Program-made: the position numbers and the translations under genes
Source of the DNA: Dialister hominis
GTDB lineage: Bacteria; Bacillota; Negativicutes; Veillonellales; Dialisteraceae
DNA: 64,000 nt
Direction of reading: 5' to 3'
Assembly (NCBI RefSeq): GCF_007164725.1
Contig: NZ_AP019697.1
Span: forward strand, 1,647,501-1,711,500
Shown: positions 28,195 to 36,604 of the stretch, piece by piece
Layout of the letters: every line of letters starts with the position of its first letter
Numbering within the stretch: the stretch's first letter is position 1
The notes under the pieces: generated by a model
Seen by the model: the letters and a program-made list of their open reading frames with translations, nothing else
The model's database searches: none
What the model was told of the DNA's origin: nothing

Positions 28195-28720
28195 AGATGA
28201 ACCTCCTCAGGCGCATGCGCGCCAGCTCCCCCTACGGGGCGAGCTCTGACACCCTTAAACCGAACTTCGTTCGATGAAAACCATACAACCTCGCTGCGCT
28301 CGGGAACTGCACTCCTTTCTGTCACTTCGTGAGCGTATGCGTCATCCTTGTTCCGAGGCAGGTTTTTTCGATTCTGATGGATATTATTGAACGAACACCT
28401 TACCGTTTTCATTTACGGTTCGTATTTAAATCACTACTGATAACATAGGTAAGCGCCGGTGCGGAAGGTTTTGACCTGCCCCAGCGGGGAAGGCGTCCAG
28501 CCAATCTTTTCATAAATTTAAGACAAATCAGATTTGAATTTTTTTATTTCTCATCGCCGAGCTTCCCCCTACGGAGGGAAGTGCCCGAAGGGCAATAGGG
28601 GTGCAGTTTCTAAAATCGGGGTGTAGTATTCATTGATTTTTATAAAAAGGTTCCACGAGCGAAGCGAGGTTTGCTTGTTTTCCAAGTTCGCGCTCCGCCG
28701 CGGTTGTACGGTTTCTTTAT
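28195..28720. repeat. Dispersed hairpin-repeat cluster 4, right part, with a 242-bp unit shared with 34.1 kb
   Basis: It begins with the rest of the repeat broken by the IS (ATGAACCTCCTCAGGCGCATG). From 28473 to 28714 it carries a unit nearly identical to 34126-34367, in the same orientation, which contains CTACGGAGGG, GGGGTGCAGTTTCTAAAATC and GCGAGCGAAGCGAGG. No gene is visible in 28195-28824. Confidence 0.75.
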
Positions 28721-28824
28721 AAGAGCTCTCTTTTATAGATGCTTTTTTAAAATAAAGCGTACCTTGGCATTTCCTGCGCTGCGGCGAAGGCGTACCTTGG
28801 CTTTTTCGCTGATGGCGAGCGCGC

Positions 28825-28862
28825 CAAAAAACAGGATGCATGAATGGATCATGCATCCTGTC
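28825..28862 (-). terminator. Terminator of the glutamate dehydrogenase gene
   Basis: ACAGGATGCATGA and TCATGCATCCTGT form a perfect 13-bp stem with a 5-base loop. A T run follows on the minus strand. It lies 18 bases past the stop. Confidence 0.9.
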
Positions 28863-28879
28863 TGTATTTCCGCTATAAC

Positions 28880-30136
28880 TTATCCTAAGAAGCCTCTGAG
28901 TTTCTGGGCTGCCATGACTCTCTGGAGTGCGAGCATGTAGGAGGCGAGGCGGTAGGTGACGTGGTATTTTTCTTTGAGGGCGTAGACGCCTTCGTATGCT
29001 TCTCTCATCTTTTTCTGGAGACGGGCGTTGTATTCGTCTTCGGTCCAGTAGTAGCCTGTGCGGTTCTGGACCCATTCGAAATAGGAGCCTACGACGCCGC
29101 CGACGTTGCTCATGACGTCCGGGAGGACTTCGATGCCGTGTTCTTCGAAGTATTTGTCTGCTGTTTCATCGGTCGGGCCGTTTGCGCCTTCGAGGATGAG
29201 TTTTGCTTTTACTTTTTCCATGGTGGATGCGTTCAGCTGGTTTTCCATAGCTGCTGCGAAGATGACGTCGACGTCCTGGGCGAAGAGTTCGCTGTCAGGG
29301 ATGAAGGATGCGCCTTCTTCTGTGTAGCCTTTGAGGGATCTGCCGTGGCTGTTGGCATAAACGTACATGGCTTCGATGTCGAGGCCATTCGGGTTCTTCC
29401 ATGTGCCATTGATATCGCCTACAGCGATGATCTTGACGCCTTCTTTATGCATGAGGAGGGAGCCTACGGAGCCAACGTTGCCGAAGCCCTGTACGACCAT
29501 GGTGAGGTCTTTCATTTCTCTATGGTTCTTTTCGCACCAGGTCTCGAGTGTGAAGAGAAGGCCGCGGCCGGTAGCTTCGTTTCTGCCGAGGGATCCGCCG
29601 ACTTCGAGTGGTTTGCCTGTGACGACGCCTGGCTGCCATTTGCCGGAGAGGGCTGCGTATTCGTCAGCGATCCATGCCATGATCTGGCCGTTGGTATTGA
29701 CGTCTGGTGCCGGTACGTCCTGGTCTGGTCCGATGATTGGATAAATGCGGCGTACGTACATGCGTGTCAGTCTTTCGAGTTCACGCTTTGACAGTTTATG
29801 CGGGTCGACTTTGATGCCGCCTTTAGCACCGCCGTAAGGAATGTTGCCGATGGCGTTCTTGATTGTCATCCATGCAGCAAGGGCTTTGACTTCGTTTTCA
29901 TCGGACTGCGGATGGAAACGGATGCCGCCTTTTGCTGCGCCGCGTGCGGTGGAGTGCTGTACGCGGTAGCCGGAGAATACTTCTACATGGCCGTCATCCA
30001 TGGTGACCGGGATGCTGACTGTCAGCTCGCGTTCCGGATAACGGACGAATTCATAATCATTTCTCGGGCAGCCGAGTACTTCTGCTGCCTTATCCAATAC
30101 ATGAAGCATATTTTCATACGGATTGTAACCTGCCAT
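28880..30136 (-). CDS. gdhA: Glutamate dehydrogenase
   Basis: A 418-residue protein of the hexameric Glu/Leu/Phe/Val dehydrogenase family. Motifs: QHSTARGAAKGGIRFHP, IPYGGAKGGIKVDP (with the catalytic lysine), DVPAPDVNTNGQIMAWIADEY, and the nucleotide fold TMVVQGFGNVGSVG. It interconverts glutamate with 2-oxoglutarate and ammonia. The closeness to catabolic clostridial/Bacillus RocG-type sequences suggests NAD use, but I do not claim this firmly. I chose the ATG at 30136 with GGAGG seven bases upstream, rather than a TTG six bases earlier. A monocistronic unit. The 2-oxoglutarate formed could feed a 2-oxoacid:ferredoxin oxidoreductase such as the one at 6.4-9.0 kb. Confidence 0.95.
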   Translation of the reverse strand: MAGYNPYENMLHVLDKAAEVLGCPRNDYEFVRYPERELTVSIPVTMDDGHVEVFSGYRVQHSTARGAAKGGIRFHPQSDENEVKALAAWMTIKNAIGNIPYGGAKGGIKVDPHKLSKRELERLTRMYVRRIYPIIGPDQDVPAPDVNTNGQIMAWIADEYAALSGKWQPGVVTGKPLEVGGSLGRNEATGRGLLFTLETWCEKNHREMKDLTMVVQGFGNVGSVGSLLMHKEGVKIIAVGDINGTWKNPNGLDIEAMYVYANSHGRSLKGYTEEGASFIPDSELFAQDVDVIFAAAMENQLNASTMEKVKAKLILEGANGPTDETADKYFEEHGIEVLPDVMSNVGGVVGSYFEWVQNRTGYYWTEDEYNARLQKKMREAYEGVYALKEKYHVTYRLASYMLALQRVMAAQKLRGFLG

Positions 30137-30319
30137 GATCAAGCCTCCAAGAAGAAATGGGATACGAATTCCAATAAGTGGACTCTATATCCTGAAACTT
30201 ATGGCTTTACTATACCACCTTTCTTCCTGTTTGAGAAGATAATTGCATACATAAATGAGTATTCAGCATAGGTTATATTTTAAGTCATGCTTTATTTGCC
30301 AAACAAATGAAGAGGGGAA

Positions 30320-30545
30320 ATGGGGATTAGAACCGTACGATCTCGCTTCGCTCGTGGTAATCAACCCTATCCACCGCGAAAGGAATATGCTTTACTTATT
30401 ACTGCACCCCTTTCGGCGCATGCGCGCCACTTCCCCCGAAGGAGGCAGCTTCGCAGAGAATAAAGAAAAGATTTTAAATCTGATTTGTTTTTGCCCTTTC
30501 GTACCCCATCCCCTACCATACTCCCTTCCCCGTCTGGGAAGGCGA
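30320..30545. repeat. Dispersed intergenic hairpin-repeat cluster 5
   Basis: Modules CGTACGATCTCGCTTCGCTC, CGGCGCATGCGCGCC and CTTCCCCGTCTGGGAAGGCG, plus AAATCTGATTTG which occurs inverted in the 242-bp units at 28.5 and 34.1 kb. No gene in 30137-30610. Confidence 0.7.
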
Positions 30546-30610
30546 GTTTAATGCACTCCACCCGAAGAGAAGCTGGATTTTGCTAATTACTGTTCCCCAT
30601 TTCCTGCATC

Positions 30611-30633
30611 AAAAAACGGCGCCGAAGCACCGT
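30611..30633 (-). terminator. Terminator of the NSS transporter operon
   Basis: ACGGTGC and GCGCCGT close a small TTCG loop, with six T after it on the minus strand, 26 bases past the stop. Confidence 0.75.
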
Positions 30634-30658
30634 TGATGATTTTATTTCCCTTATCCTT

Positions 30659-32011
30659 TTACATCAGGCCTTTGACCAATACGAAGAGGATGAGGAGCGG
30701 GAGTACGTAGCAGAAGTAGGGACGGATCCAGCGGGGCATTTTCATGCCTGTGCCGGTGTTGACTTCTTCTAAGTACTTGTCAAAGCCCCAGCCGTACTTG
30801 GATACGCAGAAGAGGGCGAAGATGATGGAGCCGAGCGGAAGGATAAGGCCGCTGACGAGGAAGTCTTCCATGTCGAGGATGCCTTTTCCTGCGATCTGCA
30901 CGTCGGACCATACGTTGAAGCCGAGTGCACAGGGAATGCTGCCCAGGAATACGAAGGGCAGAAGGATGAGGACTGTCTTCTTTCTGCTCCAGCCGAAGTC
31001 GTCCATGCAGTTGCCGATGAGGCTTTCGAAGACGGCGGTGACGGTGGAGAAGCTGGCGAATGTCATGAAGACGAAGAAGAGGGATCCCCAGAATTGTCCG
31101 AAGGACATGTTGATGAATACGTTTGGCAGTGTAACGAAGATGAGGGACGGGCCTTCGGATGGTTCTACGCCGAATGCAGAGCATGCCGGGAAGATGATGA
31201 GGCCTGCCATCAGGGCTACGAATGTGTCAAGCGCGGTGATTCTGACTGCTTCGCCGCCCAGGGTGTTGTTGCGGCTCATGTAGCTGGCGAAGATTTCCAT
31301 GGAGCCCTGGCCGACGGAGAGTGTGAAGAATGCCTGGTTCATGGCAGCAGCTGCCACGTTTCCAATGCCTGCTTCGACGGCGCGGTTCCAGTCAGGAAGA
31401 AGGTAGAATTCGACGCCTTTGGCGCTTCCCGGAAGGAGAAGGCTGTTTACGGCGAGGATAACTATGAGGCCCAGGAGGCCGAGCATCATGACTTTCGTGA
31501 CTTTTTCAAGGCTCTTGGCAACGCCGCCTGCGCAGACGGCAAAGCCGACGAGGACGTTCAGGCCCATGAAGAATATGAGTTCATAAGGATCAGCGACCAT
31601 GGCATCGAAGGTGGCTGCAACTTTCTCAGGCCCCATGCCATTGAAGGATCCGTTCAGGAATTTCCAGAAGTAGTCGACCATCCAGCCGGATACGACGGTG
31701 TAGTAAATCATGAGGACGAAGCTGCCCAGAAGGCAGATCCACCCGTGCCAGTGCCATTTGCTGCCTTTCGGCTCCAGTGTCTTGAAGCCCATCATGGCGC
31801 TCTTGTGGCTGGCGCGTCCGACGGCCAATTCCATCGTGACGACAGGTATCCCCAGTATTAAAAGGAATAACAGGTAAAACAATACGAACACGGCCCCGCC
31901 GTACTCCCCGGTGATGTACGGGAATTTCCATACGTTCCCGATGCCGATGGCGCATCCGGCGCTGACCAGAATAAATCCCAGGCGGGATTTGAAACTGTCT
32001 CTTTCTTCCAT
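30659..32011 (-). CDS. NSS-family sodium-dependent transporter, copy 1
   Basis: A 450-residue protein with about 12 membrane segments. The first helix has SAGCAIGIGNVWKFPYITGE, the sodium and substrate site signature of the neurotransmitter:sodium symporter family. AFFTLSVGQGSMEIFASYM in helix 6 and the following regions also fit. It should import an amino acid or a related compound with Na+. I chose the ATG at 32011 because GGAGG lies eight bases upstream, not the one at 32026. The product of the next gene upstream is a close paralogue and the two form a tandem operon. Confidence 0.9.
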   Translation of the reverse strand: MEERDSFKSRLGFILVSAGCAIGIGNVWKFPYITGEYGGAVFVLFYLLFLLILGIPVVTMELAVGRASHKSAMMGFKTLEPKGSKWHWHGWICLLGSFVLMIYYTVVSGWMVDYFWKFLNGSFNGMGPEKVAATFDAMVADPYELIFFMGLNVLVGFAVCAGGVAKSLEKVTKVMMLGLLGLIVILAVNSLLLPGSAKGVEFYLLPDWNRAVEAGIGNVAAAAMNQAFFTLSVGQGSMEIFASYMSRNNTLGGEAVRITALDTFVALMAGLIIFPACSAFGVEPSEGPSLIFVTLPNVFINMSFGQFWGSLFFVFMTFASFSTVTAVFESLIGNCMDDFGWSRKKTVLILLPFVFLGSIPCALGFNVWSDVQIAGKGILDMEDFLVSGLILPLGSIIFALFCVSKYGWGFDKYLEEVNTGTGMKMPRWIRPYFCYVLPLLILFVLVKGLM

Positions 32012-32086
32012 TCTTCTTTCCTCCATTTTATCTTTTCCGGATCTCCCGGTCCGCTTTGCCGCAAAGGCTTCCCGCGGAAAGGAAGC

Positions 32087-33442
32087 TTACATAAGGCCTC
32101 TGATCAGGATGACCAGGATCAGAAGCGGCAGGATGAACTGGAAATATGGTTTGATCCAGAGCGGCATTTTCAGTCCGCTGCCTTTATTGACTTCGGCGAT
32201 GTAGTTGTCAAAGCCCCATCCGAATTTCGTCACGCAGAAGAGCAGGTAGACGAGCGCGCCGCCCGGAAGGAGCAAGTTGCTGACGATGAAGTCTTCGCTG
32301 TCCAGGACGTCTCTGGCTCCGATGATGTGGACGTCGCTCCAGATGTTGTATCCCAGTACGCAGGGGATGGACAGAACGAATACAATGACAAGGTTCACGA
32401 GGACGGCTTTCTTTCTTGACCATCCGAAGTTGTCTCTCGCGCATGCAATGAGGTTTTCAAAGACCGCGGTGACGGTGGAGAAGCTGGCAAATGTCATGAA
32501 GACAAAGAAAAGTGTGCCCCAGAGCTGGCCGAAGGACATGTTCTGGAATATGCGCGGAAGTGTGATGAAAATGAGCGACGGGCCTTCATCCGGCTGTACG
32601 TTGTAGGCAAAGCATGCCGGGAAAATGATGAGTCCGGAAAGGACAGCGACGAAGGTATCGAGCGCTGTGATCCTCACGGCTTCGCCCGTCAGTGTGAAGT
32701 CGTCTGACATGTAGCTGCCGAAGATTTCAATGGCAGCGATGCCGAGGGACAATGTGAAGAATGCCTGGTTCATCGCAGCAGCTGCCACGTTCCCGATGCC
32801 TGCTTCGACTGCCCTGTCCCAGTCCGGGAGAAGGTAGAAAGCAAGGCCCGGTCCGCCGCCTTTGAGTGAAACGCTGTGCGCAGCAAGGACGACGATGAGG
32901 ACCAGGAGGCAGAGCATCATGACCTTCGTGATGCGTTCGACGCCGTTATGCAGGCCAAGGCCGCAGACGCCGAATCCGCCGAAAACGGTAAGTGCCATGA
33001 AAATTCCCATTTCCGTGGGAGATGCCAGCATGGACGTGAAGACGCCGCTGACAGCTTCCGTCGGAACGCTCGCAAAAGCGCCGGTCAGGAATTTCCAGAA
33101 ATACGCAAGCATCCATCCGGATACTGTCGTGTAGTACATCATGAGGAGCAGACAGCCAAGGATACAGAACCAGCCATGAATATGCCATTTCTGCCCGGGC
33201 TTTTCCAATTTCTTATAGCCCTGGACAGCGCTCCCGCGGGATGCGCGGCCGACGGCAAGCTCCATCGTCATAACGGGGATGCCCATCAGTAAAAGAAACA
33301 TCAGGTAAAACAATACAAAAACAGCGCCTCCGTATTCCCCGGTCACATACGGGAATTTCCAGACATTCCCGATGCCGATGGCACAGCCTGCGCTGACAAG
33401 TAAAAATCCCAACCGGGATTTGAAACTATCTCGATTTTCCAT
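32087..33442 (-). CDS. NSS-family sodium-dependent transporter, copy 2
   Basis: A 451-residue paralogue of the next gene, with the same start (RDSFKSRLGFLLVSAGCAIG then GNVWKFPYVTGEYGG) and clear similarity throughout. Helix 6 reads AFFTLSLGIAAIEIFGSYM, so residues near the substrate site differ and the two may prefer different substrates. AGGAGCAGG precedes the ATG. The 75-base gap to the next gene has no obvious terminator, so I read both as one transcription unit ending at 30611-30633. Substrate is not predictable from sequence. Confidence 0.9.
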   Translation of the reverse strand: MENRDSFKSRLGFLLVSAGCAIGIGNVWKFPYVTGEYGGAVFVLFYLMFLLLMGIPVMTMELAVGRASRGSAVQGYKKLEKPGQKWHIHGWFCILGCLLLMMYYTTVSGWMLAYFWKFLTGAFASVPTEAVSGVFTSMLASPTEMGIFMALTVFGGFGVCGLGLHNGVERITKVMMLCLLVLIVVLAAHSVSLKGGGPGLAFYLLPDWDRAVEAGIGNVAAAAMNQAFFTLSLGIAAIEIFGSYMSDDFTLTGEAVRITALDTFVAVLSGLIIFPACFAYNVQPDEGPSLIFITLPRIFQNMSFGQLWGTLFFVFMTFASFSTVTAVFENLIACARDNFGWSRKKAVLVNLVIVFVLSIPCVLGYNIWSDVHIIGARDVLDSEDFIVSNLLLPGGALVYLLFCVTKFGWGFDNYIAEVNKGSGLKMPLWIKPYFQFILPLLILVILIRGLM

Positions 33443-33566
33443 CTCCTGCTCCTGCCTTCCTACCCATTTTTCCGGCCGCCCCTTCCGGCAGCCTTAAAAA
33501 GACTTTCTCCCTATCATATATCAATAGACGCTATTGGGCAAGTGTTTGGGAAAGAGAAGCAAGAAA

Positions 33567-33610
33567 AAAGGAGCCATGAAATGAGTGATGTGCATTTCAT
33601 GGCTCCTTTT
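33567..33610. terminator. Long perfect hairpin terminator
   Basis: AAAAGGAGCCATGAAATG and CATTTCATGGCTCCTTTT form an 18-bp perfect stem with an 8-base loop. It lies 125 bases upstream of the NSS operon start in a gene-free region, so the transcript that it ends is not evident; A and T runs allow both directions. It isolates the operon. Confidence 0.7.
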
Positions 33611-33924
33611 AATGACTATATTACATGCCGAACGGCTCTCTTCCGCATCCCGGGATCTGATAAATTCCATGGCTGGTACGGAACAGGAAGAAATCAAAAG
33701 TCCTCTTTCCCCATCCGGAAAGAAGTGAAATCCAATGAAAGGACATCATGACCGCCTCCATCTCGCTGTCGAACTACGTTCACAATAATGAACACTTTGT
33801 TCTATACATATAGTACCACTGGAAAAATAATAAAGCTATCATCACTTTTGGATGGATATATCTTATGGGATTTGTCGAACAAAGTGTACAGGAAGTGGTG
33901 AGATGGAAGTGCGGGATGCGGGAG

Positions 33925-34375
33925 AAAACTATACAACCTCGCTGCGCTCGTGGAACTGCACCCCTTTCTGCCGCATTCGCGGCATCCTTCCCCGACGGGC
34001 AGGTCAAAACCTTCCGCCATCATTCAATGCCGCTAATATCACTATCATTTAAATACGTTTACCGTAAATGACAATCGTAAGACATTCTTTCGATACTATC
34101 CACCAGCACCGAAACGAAGGACTTCGACCTGCCCCAGCGGGGAAGGCGCCCGGTTTATCTTTTCATAAATTTAAGACAAATCAGATTTGAATTTTTTTAT
34201 TTCTCATCGCCGAGCTTCCCCCTACGGAGGGAAGTGCCCGAAGAGCGATAGGGGTGCAGTTTCTAAAATCGGGGTGCAGTATTCATTGGTTTCTATAAAA
34301 GGTTCTGCGAGCGAAGCGAGGTTTGCTTGTTTTCCAAGTTCGCGTTTGCCGCGGCTATACGGTTTTCCTGCAATA
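33925..34375. repeat. Dispersed hairpin-repeat cluster 6 with second copy of the 242-bp unit
   Basis: It starts with CTATACAACCTCGCTGCG and CCGCATTCGCGGCATCC modules. From 34126 to 34367 it holds the unit shared with 28473-28714. The whole space 33443-34891 (about 1.45 kb) has no gene: it holds a terminator, this repeat cluster, a MITE and a split terminator. Confidence 0.75.
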
Positions 34376-34854
34376 AAAAACTGAGGAAGTATGACGATTC
34401 AGGGTTATAGGACAAAACGTGTTGGTAAAAATTTATATTATGCTTGTATTAAGGGCAGAATACGGGGCATACTGAAATACGCCCGAGCTGCACTGTAATC
34501 CATCTCATCACAATTAGCAGCTGGAAGCGTAAAAGCGCCTATATTCTCAGCACTTCCAGGTTTGTGTTCAAATGCGCACTTTTCCGCATCAGCAGCAGAT
34601 AAAGACACAATAAGGGCATCTATTTTTCATAACGATAATCTTTCCAGAAGATTATTCACACTGAAAAGATAAAATCCCATTTTAGCCTGTATTTATCAGG
34701 GGTTTGAGGCTTTTTACCAACACGTTTTGTCCACCCTTTAAGAATTACTGAAAGTCTTAAAATGCCGATGGAGCCCGATAAACGCGGGGCTCATCGACTA
34801 TAAAAACAACACGAAATGTCCTATAAGCCACGATTCATCATTCCTCAGTTTTTT
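34375..34854 (-). terminator. RluA-gene terminator split by a MITE in its loop
   Basis: The left arm AAAAAACTGAGGAA (34375-34388) and right arm TTCCTCAGTTTTTT (34841-34854) are exact complements. Removing the MITE and one 8-bp duplication leaves a normal hairpin with a second short pairing ATGA/TCAT and a 4-base loop. The arms are now about 450 bases apart, so function is probably impaired. Confidence 0.8.
34402..34829. mobile_element. MITE-like non-coding element, copy B (428 bp)
   Basis: Nearly identical to copy A at 19055-19479, same ends (GGGTTATAGGACA ... GTCCTATAAGCC) and the same orientation in the window. The flanks carry ACGATTCA at 34394-34401 and 34830-34837, an 8-bp target duplication different from that of copy A. 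It differs from A by a 3-bp insertion (near 34520) and a few substitutions, so both moved recently. Confidence 0.85.
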
Positions 34855-34891
34855 CTCTTTATCTCTTTATATACTTCTCTTTATATATACA

Positions 34892-35794
34892 TTAATAATG
34901 CACGCCGGAGAAGTATTTGTGGACGAAGGCTACTTTCGGGAGGCGGATGGTTTTGCCGGAGAGGTAGGACAGGATGCCGCCTTCCTCAGTGAAGTCGAAG
35001 GAGAGCTGGTAGGCACAGAGGAGCTGGCCTCTTTCTTTATATTCCTTGTTCAGCGCTTTGAATCCGTATTTGTCGTCGCCTAAGATCGGGTGGCCGATGT
35101 GGGCGAGCTGTGTGCGGATCTGGTGGGTCCTTCCTGTGATGAGATGGCATTTCACGAGGGTAAGGTCGCCTGTGGCTGCCATTCTTTCGTATTCGGTGAT
35201 GGCTGTCTTGGAGCCTTTTATGCGTTCTTCGGAGACGAAGACTTTGTTCTGCTTGGCGTCTTTGAAGAGCTGGTGCTCGAGGCGGCCTTTGCTGTTTTGT
35301 ACTCTTCCTGTGACGACGGCGAGGTAGGTCTTCCCTATTTTCCTGTCACGGATGAGGCCTTCCAACACATCGGCAGCGGGCCTGTTCTTAGCGAAGAGGA
35401 GGATGCCTTCTGTGTGGAAGTCGATGCGGTGGACCGGGATGGCCGGCGCTTTGCCTTTTCCTTCGAGGTACTTATTGACTCTTGTAAGAAGGGTATCCTT
35501 TTCCTTTCCTTCAGGATCAAGGGACAGGAGCCCGGCGGGTTTCACGGCCGCCAGAAGGTTTTCGTCTTCATACAGAATGACGGGCTCTGTATTTTTCTTT
35601 TCTTCGAGTACATAGGAAACGACATCATCTCTCCTTGAGAGGCGGAAGGATGCGTCTTCTTTCTTTCCGTTGACTTTCAGCTTCTTGGTGCGGATGGCTT
35701 TCATGACAAGGGATCTTGGCCAGTGTTTCTTGTCCTGCATGAACTGGTCCAGGCGTTTTCCTTCGTCCTTGGGGCCGATCTTGAATGTTTCCAT
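34892..35794 (-). CDS. RluA-family pseudouridine synthase
   Basis: A 300-residue protein. An N-terminal S4-like RNA-binding part (EGKRLDQFMQDKKHWPRSLVMKAIRTKKLKVNGKK) is followed by the catalytic domain with IPVHRIDFHTEGILLFAK, whose aspartate is the conserved nucleophile of the RluA group. LITGRTHQIRTQLAHIGHPILGDDKYG is the second signature. It converts uridines in ribosomal RNA to pseudouridine; the target site (RluC, RluD or other) cannot be told. It lies last in a probable operon behind two small genes, with short gaps of 12 and 24 bases. Confidence 0.92.
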   Translation of the reverse strand: METFKIGPKDEGKRLDQFMQDKKHWPRSLVMKAIRTKKLKVNGKKEDASFRLSRRDDVVSYVLEEKKNTEPVILYEDENLLAAVKPAGLLSLDPEGKEKDTLLTRVNKYLEGKGKAPAIPVHRIDFHTEGILLFAKNRPAADVLEGLIRDRKIGKTYLAVVTGRVQNSKGRLEHQLFKDAKQNKVFVSEERIKGSKTAITEYERMAATGDLTLVKCHLITGRTHQIRTQLAHIGHPILGDDKYGFKALNKEYKERGQLLCAYQLSFDFTEEGGILSYLSGKTIRLPKVAFVHKYFSGVHY

Positions 35795-35806
35795 GCCTTT
35801 CCTTTC

Positions 35807-36049
35807 TTAGTGGACGGTCGGCAGATTGAAAGCGAGCTCGGGCTGCGGGTGGGCCGCATTCGTTTCGGCGAAATCTTTCAATGCGTTGACGACTTCATTT
35901 TCGTGTTCTCCTGCGAAGTCAAAAGCGCCGCAGAATGCCTGGGAGTAGGCAGTAATGACGGAACGGCGGAGCGTCTCGTCGATGGATAATGTCACTTTGC
36001 CGTCTGCGTTCACGCGGATCTGGACGGCTGCTTCTTTCATATCACTCAT
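35807..36049 (-). CDS. Small protein of unknown function, 80 aa
   Basis: Not recognised. The reading frame starts MSDMKEAAVQIRVNADGKVT, with GAGGT five bases upstream, and contains an AYSQAFCGAFDFAGEHENEV stretch followed by an amphipathic helix. It is soluble with no signal peptide. It lies 12 bases before the rluA-type gene and 24 bases after another small gene of similar plan, so the three are probably co-transcribed. The two small proteins share a pattern Ala-x-Cys-x-Ala ... His-Glu ... Leu-Lys-x-x-Ala, which suggests distant paralogues. Confidence 0.65.
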   Translation of the reverse strand: MSDMKEAAVQIRVNADGKVTLSIDETLRRSVITAYSQAFCGAFDFAGEHENEVVNALKDFAETNAAHPQPELAFNLPTVH

Positions 36050-36073
36050 GCTTAACCTCTGTCTTTTATTTGT

Positions 36074-36301
36074 TTATTGGATGCGGGAGCCTTTTTCAAG
36101 GTCTTCCCTTCTGTATTCATCAGCGAGAACCTTTAGGAATGCGGAAATGTCTCTTTCATGGGAGGGGTCGATGTTTTCGGCGCGGCAAAGGGCAGCGGCA
36201 AGGATTCCTGCTGTTTCTTCACGGCTTGCGGTCGACCGTATGATGAGGTCTTTTCCCTCATGGCTTTCTATCTCGATGAAATGGCTTTTCGTATTTTCCA
36301 T
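36074..36301 (-). CDS. Small protein of unknown function, 75 aa
   Basis: Not recognised. Begins MENTKSHFIEIESHEGKDLI with AAGGAG six bases upstream. It contains ILAAALCRAENIDPSHERD and a C-terminal charged helix. It appears to be the first gene of the operon that ends with the pseudouridine synthase. The resemblance to the following small gene is described there. Acts presumably in the cytoplasm; no function can be stated. Confidence 0.6.
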   Translation of the reverse strand: MENTKSHFIEIESHEGKDLIIRSTASREETAGILAAALCRAENIDPSHERDISAFLKVLADEYRREDLEKGSRIQ

Positions 36302-36604
36302 AGATTTCTCCTTATCTGTTCTATGCTACACGAAAAGGGGCGTCCTGTAAATCCTTCGATACCGGCAAATTTCCTGCCTTTAAAAATAACGAAAATTTGT
36401 TATAAGCTATATGCAATTACTGTATTTTTATTATACGTTACTCAGACTTATAATTAAATTAGAAAAAGGAATGATCCAGGTACACCGGTGAATCGCCTGG
36501 CATCCCTTATCCGGATTACATTTCAGCGGCTTATCCGCTTCGTTCATACTTTATATAATTTGGTTCCGCTTCACGATGGAACGGGCAGAAAGGAGACGGT
36601 TCAA

